NCBI GenBank assembly: GCA_029582155.1 | Contig: CM055909.1 | Span: forward strand, 44,018,967-44,082,966 | Length of the DNA: 64,000 bases | DNA from: Panopea generosa | Lineage: Eukaryota > Mollusca > Bivalvia > Adapedonta > Hiatellidae | Reading direction: 5' to 3' | The notes under the pieces: generated by a model | The model's database searches: none | What the model saw: only the letters and a program-made list of their open reading frames with translations | Told to the model about the DNA's origin: nothing | Part shown: one piece after another, positions 12,925-24,066 of the stretch | How the letters are laid out: each line of letters begins with the position of its first letter | Numbering within the stretch: the stretch's first letter is position 1 | Made by a program: the position numbers and the translations under genes

Positions 12925-14735
12925 TAGATTGTTTCTATTGGAATTGTGTTGGCAATCTTCAATTTATGTTTTATGTTGCAAAATGTCCGATGCAAAATTA
13001 CAAGTACATTTGAGATAAATATTGTAAGCATAATGTGCTTCCATTAGAAGTGCATTGGCCAATCCACCATTTGATGTTTTGTAATGCAAAAATGTCTGAT
13101 GCAAAAAAACACAAAAAAACAGGATATTCGAAATAAGATGAATATTGTATGCATTATGTGCTTGATGTATGTTGGCGCAACATCACTTCCATTTGAAGTG
13201 GGTCGGCCAATCCTCCATTTGAGGTTTATAATGCAAAACACGTCTGATGCAAAAATCTAGTATATTTGAATTAAGAAATGTATGCAAAATGTTCTTGATT
13301 TATGTTGGCGCGACATATAGCTTCCATTTTATGTGTGTTGGCCAAAAATGTCCAATCCAAAAATACTAGCATATTTGAGATGAGATAAATATTGTATTCA
13401 TAATGTGCTTGATGTAACTTGGCGTGACATATTAGTTTGATTTGAAGTGTTGGCAAATCCTCCATTTGAGGTTTTATAATGCAAAAATGTCCAATGCAAA
13501 AATACTAGCATATTTGAGATAAGATGAATATTGTATGCATTATGTGCTTGAAGTATGTTGGCGCGACATAAAGCTTCCATTTGAAGTGCATCGGTCAATC
13601 CTCCATTTGAGGTTTTATAACGTATAATGTCCGTTGCAAAAATGCTAGTACAAATTTTGAGATAAGATTATTTTTGTATGCATTATGTGCTTGCTGTTTG
13701 TTGGCGCGACATATCGCTTCCATTTGAAGTGCGTAGGTCAATCCTCCATTTGAGGTTTTTTTAACGTAAAAATGTCCGTTGCAAAAATACTAGTATATTT
13801 GAGATAATATGAATATTGTATGCATTATGTGCTTGATGTATGTTGGTGCAACATATCGCTTCCATTTGAAGTGGGTTGGTCAATCCTCCATTTGAGGTTT
13901 AATAACGAAAAAAAATGTCCGATGCAAAAATACTAGTACAAATTTTGAGGTAGGATGAATATGGTAGGCATTATGTGCTTGATGTATGTTGGCGCGACAT
14001 ATGGCTTCCATTTGAAGTGCATCAGTCCTCCATTTGAGGTTTTATAACGCAAAAAATGTCCGATGCAAAAATACTAGTATATTTGAAATAAGATGAATAT
14101 TGTATGCATTATGTGCTTGATGTATGTTGGCGCGACATATCGCTTCCATTTGAAGTGCGTCCGTCAATCCTCCATTTGAGGTTTTATAATGCAAAAAATG
14201 TCCGATGCAAAAATACTAGTACATTTGAGATAAAATGAATATTGTATGCATTATGTGCTTGATGTATGTTGGCGCGAAATATCGCTTCCATTTGAAGTGC
14301 GTCAGCCAATCTTCCATTTGAGGTTTTAGAATGCAAAAATGTCCGATGCAAAATAGTAGTATATTTGAGATAAGATAAATAGTGTATGCATAATGTGCTT
14401 GAGGTATGTTTGTGCGACACATTGGTTCCATTTGAAGTGCGTTGGCCAATCCTCCATTTGAGGTTTTATGATGCTAAAATGTCCAATGCAAAAATACTAG
14501 AATATGTGAAGTATATCTGAGATAAATATTGTATGCATAATGAGATATGTTGGCACGACATATCGCTTCCATTTGAAGTGTGTTGGCCAATCCTCCAATT
14601 GAGGTTTATGATGCAAGATGTTCGATGCAAAAATACTAGTATATTTGAGAGGAGATAAAAGTTGTACGCATAATGTGCTTGGTGTATGTTGGCGCAACAT
14701 CGCGTTGGTCAATCCTCCATTTAAGGCTTGTAATT
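12925..14735. repeat. Satellite of about 137 bp, about 13 units, inside the Ngaro-like element
   Basis: Units share 'cttccatttgaagtgcgt', 'aatcctccatttgaggtttt', 'atgtccgatgcaaaaatact' and 'cattatgtgcttgatgtatg'. Spacing between the 'atgtgctt' boxes ranges about 125-147 bp, mean near 137. The first two units are the most diverged. Small open frames on the minus strand (65-80 codons) are by-products of the repeat. Confidence 0.9.
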
Positions 14736-14866
14736 TAGCTTGAATAAAACATTTTATATTGAGGGACCAGTTATTTCATTTCAATTGTTTATGTTGCTGT
14801 TTCGCTTCCCCCATTGTATGGCAGTGCTTCTAGTGGCATCTAATGCCACTATTGGATAGTGGCATA

Positions 14867-15145
14867 TGGCAGTATTTCGCGGTCACAGCACCATTTAATG
14901 ATCATTGTTTGTGTACATTTCGAAGGAAAGTGATTTAAATATTTGTGAACATCTGTACCCAGGGTTCACAGGGTCAATTTTTCAGTGACAATTACAAACT
15001 GGTCTGTGATATGAACATACTATTTCTTAATGACTTTCATGACTGCACAGTTTGTATTCATACATTACGGAAGCAATGGCCAATTAAATGCCAGTACTAT
15101 AAACTAGTTCACTTGTTTGAGTTTCGACTTTATCCATCTTCAATA
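14867..15145 (+). repeat. Split direct repeat B1
   Basis: Matches B2 (15,543-15,812) from 'tggcagtatttc' to 'actttatccatcttcaata', with scattered substitutions and a few small indels. Confidence 0.88.
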
Positions 15146-15350
15146 ATAGGATTTGTCGAGTTAAAGACCAAATCTGGTTATTGAAGGAGGAAACCGCTTC
15201 TAAATACCTTTATTCATGTATTTATGTCATTATTACAGGAACTCCGTTTTATCAACTTCCTTTTTCAGGCTTTCCAGGTTTCGGGAAGCTGTTCAGACAT
15301 CCAATCGCAGAAAAATTATTAATAACTCATTGTGTTTCTATGTATTGCAA
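15142..15350 (+). repeat. Split direct repeat A2
   Basis: Directly abuts B1, as expected where B1 and A2 meet in Ngaro-type elements. It is the second copy of A1. About 190 bp of unrelated sequence separate A2 from B2. Confidence 0.85.
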
Positions 15351-15542
15351 TAATTACCCACCCTCCCAAATCCTGCTTTTAAATTGCTATAGGTATGTCT
15401 TTTGAAACAGTTTTCGGTTGTTCTTTATATATTTTTCAGGATCTCCCCTGGAAGTCGTTTTCTGGCATGCATGACAGACCTGTTCCAATCGTCTTGGCTT
15501 CTGCAGAGGACGTAATATACACATGTTTCCTATAAAGACGAC

Positions 15543-15812
15543 TGGCAGTATTTCACGATCACAGCCCCATTTAATGATCATTGTTTGTGGTCATTTCGAA
15601 GGAAAGTGATTTAAATCTTTGTGAACATCTGTACCCAGGGTTCACAGGGTCAGTTTTTCAGTGACAGTTATAAACTGGTCTGTGATGAACATACTATTTC
15701 TTTCATGACTGCACAGTTTGTATGCATATATTATGGAAGCCATGGCCAATTAAATTCCAATACTATAAACTAGTTCACTTGTTTGAGTTTTGACTTTATC
15801 CATCTTCAATAA
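15543..15812 (+). repeat. Split direct repeat B2 (right end of the element)
   Basis: Second copy of B1. Similarity stops at 'cttcaataaa' near 15,812, which I take as the right boundary. Confidence 0.85.
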
Positions 15813-16079
15813 AGTGCGTTTTGCCTACGCATGGAAAATAATTATCATGCGTAAATTAGCTTAATTGTAGCGTAAATGATGCAACTCTGGGGCACTGACT
15901 GAGTTTAACACCCAAACAAAACTTCTCACAAATGATACATTGATGCAAACAGAGGACGAGAGGATGTTATAAAAACGTGTGTATAGTTTCAGTAATGACT
16001 GACTCAAGTGTTCTGATTAGTATGCATACTTAAGATAGAGATCTAGCAACAATATAGTAACAAGGGTGGGATCATACCT

Positions 16080-16494
16080 CACACGCACTACTAACCACGG
16101 TGCCGGAATGTTGTTTTAAAAGCTTGTTTAAGTGATTTTTCGTGTCAATTTTGGGTACATGTGTAGATTTTAAAGTTCCCATCGACCGTCTGGGTATTAG
16201 AGGTATCTATTTCACTAATATACAATTTTGTGCGACCTACAAAATTCCAAATTACCTCAAAACAGTTATGCGTCGTGTCCGGTAACGTTTACATTTAGAA
16301 TGAAGCGTAACTGTTTTGAGGTAATCTAGAATTGTGTAGATCGCACTGATCTATAAATCGCTGAAACAGATTCCTCTAATACCCAGACGGCAGGTGGTAA
16401 CTATAAAATATGCATGTGTACCAAAAAATTTAATGCAAAATCACTTGTCCAGCTTTTGAAACAGTGTGCTGGTACGTTATTTAGTGGTGTGCAT
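16080..16494. mobile_element. Foldback element with arms of about 200 bp
   Basis: The left arm (16,080-~16,284) is matched in inverse by the right arm (~16,300-16,494). Shared phrases include 'gtctgggtattagaggtat' / its inverse around 16,188 and 16,370, and 'ttacctcaaaacagtta' / its inverse at 16,252 and 16,309. There is no open frame. A non-autonomous foldback DNA element is likely. Confidence 0.8.
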
Positions 16495-16549
16495 GATTGC
16501 ATGACATAGGTTATCCCCCTTGACTAATGCAGGGCTGGTATAAAAGTAT

Positions 16550-16800
16550 TGCATTCTCCCCCGAAACCCCCCCCCCTCCCCCTGGTGGTCATGCATTTTT
16601 TTGAAAGGGGAGAGTTTATTTTTAAGATGTGTGTTACAAAACAATCTTGTGTTTCACAAAAAGATACACATAACAGATAAATTTTCTTTTTACTAATAAC
16701 AATTCAAATATAAAGATTGGACCCAAATTGGTGGTGGGAGTTATTAGGGAGGAATATAAATGATCAGGCAAGTACAGAATACATTATAAATAAAGATACC
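16550..16800. other. C-rich run and AT-rich spacer
   Basis: A run of C broken by A and T at 16,557-16,582 precedes AT-rich sequence leading into the 50-bp array. No gene seen. Confidence 0.4.
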
Positions 16801-19060
16801 TGCTATTTTTTATGTAAGTTAGGTACTGGTTATCACTGCTATCAAGTTACAGGTATTTTACTGTTAAGTTAGGTATTTGTTATCACTGCTATCAAGTTAC
16901 AGGTATTTTACTAGTAAGTTAGCTACTGGTCAACACTGCTATCAAGTTACAGGTGTTTTACTGGTACGTTAGGTACTTGTTATCACTGCTATCAAGTTAC
17001 AAGTATTTTACTGGTAAGTTAGCTACTGGTTATCACTGCTATCAAGTTACAGGAATTTTACTGGTAAGTAAGGTACTGGTTATCACTGCTATCAAGTTAC
17101 AGGAATTTTACTGCTAAGTTAGGTACTGGTTATCACTGCTATCAAGTTACAGGAATTTTACTGGTAAGTTAGGTACTGGTTATCACTGCTATCAAGTTAC
17201 AGGTATTTTACTGCTAAGTTAGGTACTGGTTATCTCTGCTATCAAGTTACAGGAATTTTACTGGTAAGTTAGGTACTTGTTATCACTGCTATCAAGTTAC
17301 AGGTATTTTACTGGTAAGTTAGGTACTGGTTATCACTGCTATCAAGTTACAGGAATTTTACTGGTAAGTTAGGTACTGGTTATCACTGCTATCAAGTTAC
17401 AGGTATTTTACTGCTAAGTTAGGTACTGGTTATCTCTGCTATCAAGTTACAGGAATTTTACTGCTAAGTTAGGTACTGGTTATCTCTGCTATCAAGTTAC
17501 AGGAATTTTACTGCTAAGTTAGGTACTGGTTATCTCTGCTATCAAGTTACAGGAATTTTACTGGTAAGTTAGGTACTGGTTATCACTGCTATCAAGTTAC
17601 AGGAATTTTACTGGTAAGTTAGGTACTGGTTATCACTGCTATCAAGTTACAGGAATTTTACTGCTAAGTTAGGTACTGGTTATCTCTGCTATCAAGTTAC
17701 AGGAATTTTACTGGTAAGTTAGGTACTGGTTATCACTGCTATCAAGTTACAGGAATTTTACTGCTAAGTTAGGTACTGGTTATCACTGCTATCAAGTTAC
17801 AGGAATTTTACTGCTAAGTTAGGTACTGGTTATCACTGCTATCAAGTTACAGGAATTTTACTGGTAAGTTAGGTACTGGTTATCACTGCTATCAAGTTAC
17901 AGGTATTTTACTGCTAAGTTAGGTACTGGTTATCTCTGCTATCAAGTTACAGGAATTTTACTGGTAAGTTAGGTACTGGTTATCACTGCTATCAAGTTAC
18001 AGGAATTTTACTGGTAAGTTAGGTACTTGTTATCACTGCTATCAAGTTACAGGTATTTTACTGGTAAGTTAGGTACTGGTTATCACTGCTATCAAGTTAC
18101 AGGAATTTTACTGGTAAGTAAGGTACTGGTTATAACTGCTATCAAGTTACAGGAATTTTACTGCTAAGTTAGGTACTGGTTATCACTGCTATCAAGTTAC
18201 AGGAATTTTACTGCTAAGTTAGGTACTGGTTATCACTGCTATCAAGTTACAGGTATTTTACTGCTAAGTTAGGTACTGGTTATCTCTGCTATCAAGTTAC
18301 AGGAATTTTACTGGTAAGTTAGGTACTTGTTATCACTGCTATCAAGTTACAGGAATTTTACTGGTAAGTTAGGTACTGGTTGTCACTGCTATCAAGTTAC
18401 AGGAATTTTACTGGTAAGTTAGGTACTGGTTGTCACTGCTATCAAGTTACAGGTATTTTACTGCTAAGTTAGGTACTGGTTATCTCTGCTATCAAGTTAC
18501 AGGAATTTTACTGCTAAGTTAGGTACTGGTTATCTCTGCTATCAAGTTACAGGAATTTTACTGCTAAGTTAGGTACTGGTTATCATTGCTATCAAGTTAC
18601 AGGAATTTTACTGCTAAGTTAGGTACTGGTTATCTCTGCTATCAAGTTACAGGAATTTTACTGGTAAGTTAGGTACTGGTTATCACTGCTATCAAGTTAC
18701 AGGAATTTTACTGGTAAGTTAGGTACTGGTTATCTCTGCTATCAAGTTACAGGAATTTTACTGGTAAGTTAGGTACTGGTTATCACTGCTATCAAGTTAC
18801 AGGAATTTTACTGGTAAGTTAGGTACTGGTTATCACTGCTATCAAGTTACAGGAATTTTACTTCTAAGTTAGGTACTTGTTATCACTGCTATCAAGTTAC
18901 AGGTATTTTACTGCTAAGTTAGATACTGGTTATCTCTGCTATGAAATTACAGATATTTTACTGGTAAGTTAGTTACTGGTTAACACTGCTATCAAATTAC
19001 AGATATTTTGCTGGTAAGTTAGGTACTGGTTAACATGGCTATCAAGTTAGATATTTTACT
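16801..19060. repeat. 50-bp satellite, 45 units
   Basis: Units read aggtactggttatcactg + ctatcaagttacaggaat + tttactgctaagtt. Unit length is exactly 50 bp through almost the whole array. Edge units (1-5 and 43-45) are diverged and inner ones near-identical, as expected for unequal exchange. Variable sites are few: G/T in 'actGgt', A/T in 'tatcActg', A/T in 'aggAatt', and C/G in 'ctgCtaag'. The period is not divisible by three and no open frame results. Confidence 0.97.
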
Positions 19061-19154
19061 TTGCACAAGGCCAAGAAATTAAATTCTTGTGAACACAAAT
19101 TAAAATTGATGTATAGTAAAAGGTTAGAGAAATGCTGGGTTGTCTCGGAGCCAT

Positions 19155-19322
19155 ATTGGGCTGTAATAAATTAATTGCCCCCTAATTTTCATGCTGGCCG
19201 GACCCTATTTATTTTCATAAAAAAACAAAAAAAAAAAAAAAATAAAAAATAAAAAATCCTCCCCATTCCCCCTTTTTAAGAAAAAATTGCATGATAATCT
19301 AACAATTAATTTATAATGACCT
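19155..19322. mobile_element. Inverted-repeat element, family M3
   Basis: Ends 'taataaattaattg' and 'caattaatttataatgacc' are inverted repeats, and the right side has the family's 'gcatgataatcta'. The middle holds an A-rich run and 'cctccccattccccc'. The left inner terminal repeat is mutated. Confidence 0.7.
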
Positions 19323-19503
19323 TATATCAAACTATTGTAAGTGATATTTACAGTTATAGAATATGTATGTAAAAGTATTTCGGTGGTAATTTTGTCAATA
19401 ATATATTATATTGACAAAATCATTACTGAAAATACCTTTACATGCATATTCTTTAACTGTGTAAATATTGCTTATAATAGTTTGATAATGTGGTTCTGAA
19501 ATT
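19323..19503. mobile_element. Palindromic element, family M5
   Basis: The arms fold on themselves: 'atatcaaactattgtaag' against 'cttataatagtttgata', 'acatgcatattct' against 'atagaatatgtatgt', with a centre of 'attttgtcaat' / 'attgacaaaat'. A second copy is at 36,222-36,410. It abuts the M3 element to its left. Confidence 0.75.
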
Positions 19504-19739
19504 CACCTGTTACTTCTTTATCCTTTTAATATATATATATATATACTGTATTACACTGATCACTGATTTGAGAGGTTAACTGGTATGCTGTAGATGGCAC
19601 AGACTTAATTTATTATTGTAGTTATGTTAGAGGTTGGGAGGGAAGTTGAAAAGCTCTGAGAAAACCTGTCTGATCGCCTTACTTCTCTTACAAATCAAAA
19701 GATAATTTTGTTGTATTATTAGGAAGGTCAAATACTGTG

Positions 19740-20045
19740 ATATGGTAACCAGCATTTGGACAATACAATGGTTGAATTAAATTAGCCATGTGAGATGAAT
19801 GACGATGAGATGCAATGTCATCACTTTTTTTAATGGAGTACCATTTTCAACAAATGGCATGCTGTATAATTATGACATTACTAGCTTAACTAGTGGAGGA
19901 AGACCTAATAATGGATTTGAGTAAAACCACCGTCCTTCCCCAAGTAACTGGCAAACTTTCTCACATAAAGTTTCTTGAATGAACAGGCTCAAACCCACGA
20001 CCTCAGCACTGAGAGGTAAGTGATCACAGAGGATCCTCCACACGG
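19740..20045 (-). mobile_element. SINE remnants (S1 fragment, then S2)
   Basis: 19,740-19,830 has S1 phrases ('gagatgaatgacgatgagat'). 19,835-20,045 is an S2 copy in minus orientation with 'ctttctcacataaagtttct' and a decayed head ('gaggtaagtgatcac'). Confidence 0.6.
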
Positions 20046-20349
20046 GTTGCTATTAGATAGAAGACCAAACTGTTGGTGTGTGATATAGGAGATGCCAAAT
20101 AGTTGAGTAGTATCCTAGTTAGTAATACAAGGGCTCGTTAGTCTTATAAAGTGACCATGTTATCGCTCAATGCTATCAATCGTGGCGATACAAGTTCCAT
20201 CCTAGGCAGAGTTGTGGTGGGACTGATGACTTGTAAGAGGCGATAACCCAACTGTAAGATGTGTTAAATGTCACTTGCATATTGTTGGATATTTTCAACT
20301 TGACTGGCAAAATGATAGTTTAAGGTGATGAACAGATTATTTGATTTGA

Positions 20350-21360
20350 CTCGGATACTAAGAAGTGACAGGCAGATTGTTAAAGGTAACGGACAGATCT
20401 TTTTATGTGACTGACAAATTGTTAGAGGTGACACGCAAATTGTTAGATGCGACTGACAGATTATTAGAGGTGATGTACAGATTGTTAGAGGTGACGGACA
20501 GACTGTTAGAGGTAACTGACAGGTTGTTCTGTGTGACCAACATATTGTAAGATGTGACCGACAGATTGTCAGTGGTGACAGACAGATTGTTAGAAGTGAC
20601 TGACAGATTGTTAGAGGTAACCGACAGGTTGTTAGATATGACTGACAGATTGTAAGAGGTGACTGACAGATTGTTAGAGGTGACTGACAGATTGTTAGAA
20701 GAGATTGACAGATTGTAAGAGGTGACTGACAGATTGTAATAGGTAACAGACAGACTGTTAAATGTGACTGACATATTGTAAGAGGTGACTGACAGATTGT
20801 TAGAGGTGACTGACAGATTGTTAGAAGTGCCTTACAGATTGTAAGAGGTGACTGACAGATTGTTAGAGGTGACAGACAGATTGTTATATGTGACAGATTG
20901 TAAGAAGTGGCTGACAGATTGTAAGAGGTGACTGACAGATTGTAAGAGGTGGCTGACAGATTGTAAGAGGTGACTGGCAGATTGTAAGAGGTGACTGACA
21001 GATTGTAAGAGGTGACTGACAGATTGTTAGAGGTGACTGACAGATTGTTAGATGTGACCTACAGATTGTAAGAGGGGACTGACAGATTGTCTGTGGTTTC
21101 AGACAGATTGTTAGAAGTGACTGACAGGTTGTTAAATGTGACTGACATATTGTAAGAGGTGACTGACAGATTGTTAGATGTGACTGACAGATTGTAAGAG
21201 GTGACTGACAGATTGTAAGATGTGACTGACAGATTGTAAGAGATGATTGACAGAATGTAAGAGGTGACTGGCAGATTGTTAGAGGTGATTGACAGATTGT
21301 AAAAGGGAACAGACAGATTGTAAGAGGGAGCAGACATATTGTTAGATGGGAATGACACAT
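20350..21360. repeat. 21-bp minisatellite
   Basis: About 47 units of agattgttagaggtgactgac. Variants 'gttag'/'gtaag' and 'tgactg'/'tgacag' alternate. The period is divisible by three, so the minus strand shows frames of 99-158 codons (SYNLSVT and TICQSPL repeats); these are by-products. Confidence 0.95.
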
Positions 21361-21639
21361 TATTTTATGTTTTATTGTTGAGAAAGCATTTAAATCACCC
21401 CCTTTAACATTTGTAAAATTGCATGTTTTTTAACATTTTCGAAAGTGTTTAAAAAAGGTTGTCTGCCTAATTTTGAAAGTCAACTATTTTACCTATGTAA
21501 ACACAAACACCTATATGTAAATTACATTTGGCCACGCACTTTGTTTGGTAATATGATAGCATTAAAGTTGAGATTTTTGTACAAAAGTGGTTTGTAGCGT
21601 TACAGGTGTGGATCAAGAACTCTCGTGATAGTTTTTTTG

Positions 21640-21875
21640 AATGGGGTTTCAATTATTACAACAGTTTTAACCCATTTCAGGTTATGTTTGCCATATCCAG
21701 TTATTAGCAAAGAAAGATCTCGGAATGAGTCTTAGTAGAACTACCATCCTTCTACAATTGACTGGTTAACTTTTATTTTTTGGACCAAGCGGGACTCGAA
21801 CCTACGTCAAAATTAGCGATGACAGGTAAATGATCTTGAGACGGCATCTTAGACCACATTGGCCACAGAGGACCC
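21640..21875 (-). mobile_element. SINE, family S2
   Basis: Complete-looking copy: tail 'gaatggggttt', body 'ccatatccagtt', head with 'ggactcgaacctac' (box B, inverse) and 'cttagaccacattggcc' (box A, inverse). Confidence 0.75.
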
Positions 21876-22053
21876 ATTCATGATAGTACTCAGTGTTGAC
21901 AGTTAAGAGCAGGTGTCTGGTTCAGCGCTTAGCACTCACACTATGGCATTTTTCTAATCTAATGAAAATGCAGTTTACAAAGTAAATTATAATATTCAAC
22001 AACTTTTATAATTTATATACTAAAGAAAACAGATAACCATATAGCTAGGATTT

Positions 22054-22132
22054 TAGTGGACATCTCAACTAATTGAAATAGGATTTTATCTAAACTCTGA
22101 GTTCAATTAGTTGAGGTGTCTGATTAGCTGTT
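22054..22132. repeat. Short inverted repeat
   Basis: 'gacatctcaactaattgaa' is matched by 'ttcaattagttgaggtgtc' about 40 bp on. It could form a hairpin; no further evidence. Confidence 0.6.
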
Positions 22133-22934
22133 TCATGAAGACTTCTTCTATGGATGTGAAGAACAGGGCCATCAATTTGTTATTGTTTTTTCAACCCGTG
22201 TCTATGGTATACTTACTGGACTCGAAATATAGTTTCAAAAAAAAACAACCTCCAAAAATTTGGCTGTTTAGGGAAGTATTAAAAATCTGCCCTTGTGAAA
22301 CTCCTCGCCCACTTAAATATCTTTTTCAAGTGCCCGTTGTATATTGTATACAGGGCTCGTAAAACGGTTTATATTTAAACATTTAAGTGGTGTTTACAAA
22401 TAAAGTATTCTTAAATTTGTGAATGCATGTCTCAAGTTTACGATAAGGCACAATACGTTCAAGATAACACACAGGATCAATATCAACTCAAATACAATAA
22501 CATTTTATCGGTATTCTACGCTTATCTGCAATGTAGGAAAACGTTGAAAATGACCACAAAAAGAGCTTTATATATTCTATAATCTTTGATATAGAAAATT
22601 GACACAATCTGATTGTTTTTGGCTACATTATTTTGATTAACATATCTTAAATAAAGATAACTAATTCTTAAATAAAGATAAATGATCCGAAGACTTGAAC
22701 GAAATTTGAAAAGAGTATTTGATTACGCATAGCTGCGATGTATTACCAGTAACTGTGTCAATATTTGTTAATGGTCCGCACTGATAAACTGGAACACAGT
22801 AACAAATTGGGGATTGGGACAGGTAGCATGGGTCCTGGGCAAACTGGTATGGTATTGTTGCAAACAGGCCAGGTACTGGGACAAAATGGTGTTTGTCCAG
22901 CAAAATTGGCACGGGGTTCTATTAAAATTGCATG

Positions 22935-23190
22935 GAGAGGGTCCTCTGAAGCCGAGTGGTCTAAGGCGCTGTCTCAAGATCACTCTCACCGCTAAGGTCG
23001 TAGGTTCGAGTCTCGCTCTCTCCAAAACCTTAAGTGGGAAAGTTTACCAGTTACTTGCGAAAGGCTGGTGGTTCTACTCAGATTTATTCTTAGGTCTTCG
23101 TCCACCAGTAAAACTGGATATGCCATATATATATATATATAACCTGAAATGTGTTGAAAATAGGGTTTAAACCCCATTAAAAAAAAAAAT
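22935..23190 (+). mobile_element. SINE, family S2, best-preserved copy
   Basis: The head 'gccgagtggtctaaggcgct' is a good tRNA-Leu-type box A and 'ggttcgagtctcgctc' a good box B. The body then runs to 'accagtaaaactggatatgc', 'aacctgaaatgtgttgaaaa' and an A tail. The 3' side lacks a complete acceptor stem, so this is a SINE and not a tRNA gene. Confidence 0.85.
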
Positions 23191-23351
23191 TGCATGGGAC
23201 TGATGCAAAATGGTATGGCACTGGTAAAAATTTGTATGGATGAAATTGATGCAAAGTGGTAAATTTTATGACCTGTGCAAATTAAATTATCATGGGATTG
23301 ATGCAAATTGGCAAAATTATATTTGGAAATTGGCATGTGAGAATTTTTCTT

Positions 23352-23798
23352 TTTTTGAATGGGGTTGATTTAACTTTCAACACATTTCAGGTTATAATTT
23401 TACTGGTGGAGGAAAAACCACTGTCCTTCCGCTAGTAACTGGGAAACTTTCTCACATAAAGTTTTTGGAGAGAGTGAGACGCGAACCTGCAACTAAAGCG
23501 GTGAGAGGTAAGTGATCTGGAGACGGCACTTTAGACCACTCGGCCACGATGAGAAAACTTGTAACTCAAATCTGTTAAGTGTATATACAACACATTTCAG
23601 GTTATAATTTTACTGGTGGAGGAAAAACCACTGTCCTTCCGCTAGTAACTGGGAAACTTTCTCACATAAAGTTTTTGGAGAGAGTGAGACGCGAACCTGC
23701 AACTAAAGCGGTGAGAGGTAAGTGATCTGGAGACGGCACTTTAGACCACTCGGCCACGATGAGAAAACTTGTAACTCAAATCTGTTAAGTGTATATTC
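23352..23798 (-). mobile_element. SINE S2 with exact 210-bp tandem duplication
   Basis: 23,352-23,588 is an S2 copy plus flank. The 210 bp from 23,379 to 23,588 are repeated, as far as I can see without any change, at 23,589-23,796. The duplicated unit begins inside the SINE body and ends about 35 bp beyond the head. Confidence 0.9.
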
Positions 23799-23944
23799 AT
23801 TATTATGAAGGCTAACATGTTAAAATCCAAAACTATCCAAAGATAACTTCTATTTATCATCTATGTAAATTACTTCCTATTATACAGGCATTTTTTATTT
23901 CTATAAATTATTTATTATCATCCAATGTTTTTCAGGAAACTTCT

Positions 23945-24066
23945 TTTTTTTTTAAATTGGGTTTAAATCCATTTTCAACACATTTCAGGTTATATGTGGC
24001 ATATCCAGTTTTATTGGTGGAGGAAGACCTCAGACTGAGTAGAACCACCATCCTTCCGCAAGTAAA
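23945..24066 (-). mobile_element. SINE S2, truncated
   Basis: Tail and body only: 'tttcaacacatttcaggtta' to 'accaccatccttccgcaagt'. The head is missing. Confidence 0.7.

Larger units (their letters stand above)
10931..15812 (+). mobile_element. Decayed Ngaro/DIRS-like tyrosine-recombinase retrotransposon
   Basis: Two pairs of direct repeats are interleaved: A1 (10,931-11,156), internal region, B1 (14,867-15,145), A2 (15,142-15,350), B2 (15,543-15,812). This A1-internal-B1-A2-B2 layout of split direct repeats is the hallmark of Ngaro and PAT-like members of the DIRS order. Reverse-transcriptase remnants of DIRS/Ngaro type lie at 11,962-12,690 in plus orientation. The element is dead: stops and frameshifts are present, and I found no tyrosine recombinase or RNase H domain. 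Satellite DNA fills 12,925-14,735. Copies A1/A2 and B1/B2 have diverged visibly, so insertion is not recent. Confidence 0.85.

Noticed and set aside
20403-21360. Minus-strand frames of 99-158 codons
   Set aside because: 21-bp repeat artefact; no codon-position bias and no start context shared with a gene.
22945-23025. Possible tRNA-Leu gene
   Set aside because: Good box A and box B, but no closed acceptor stem, followed by the S2 SINE body and A tail; many degraded relatives nearby.
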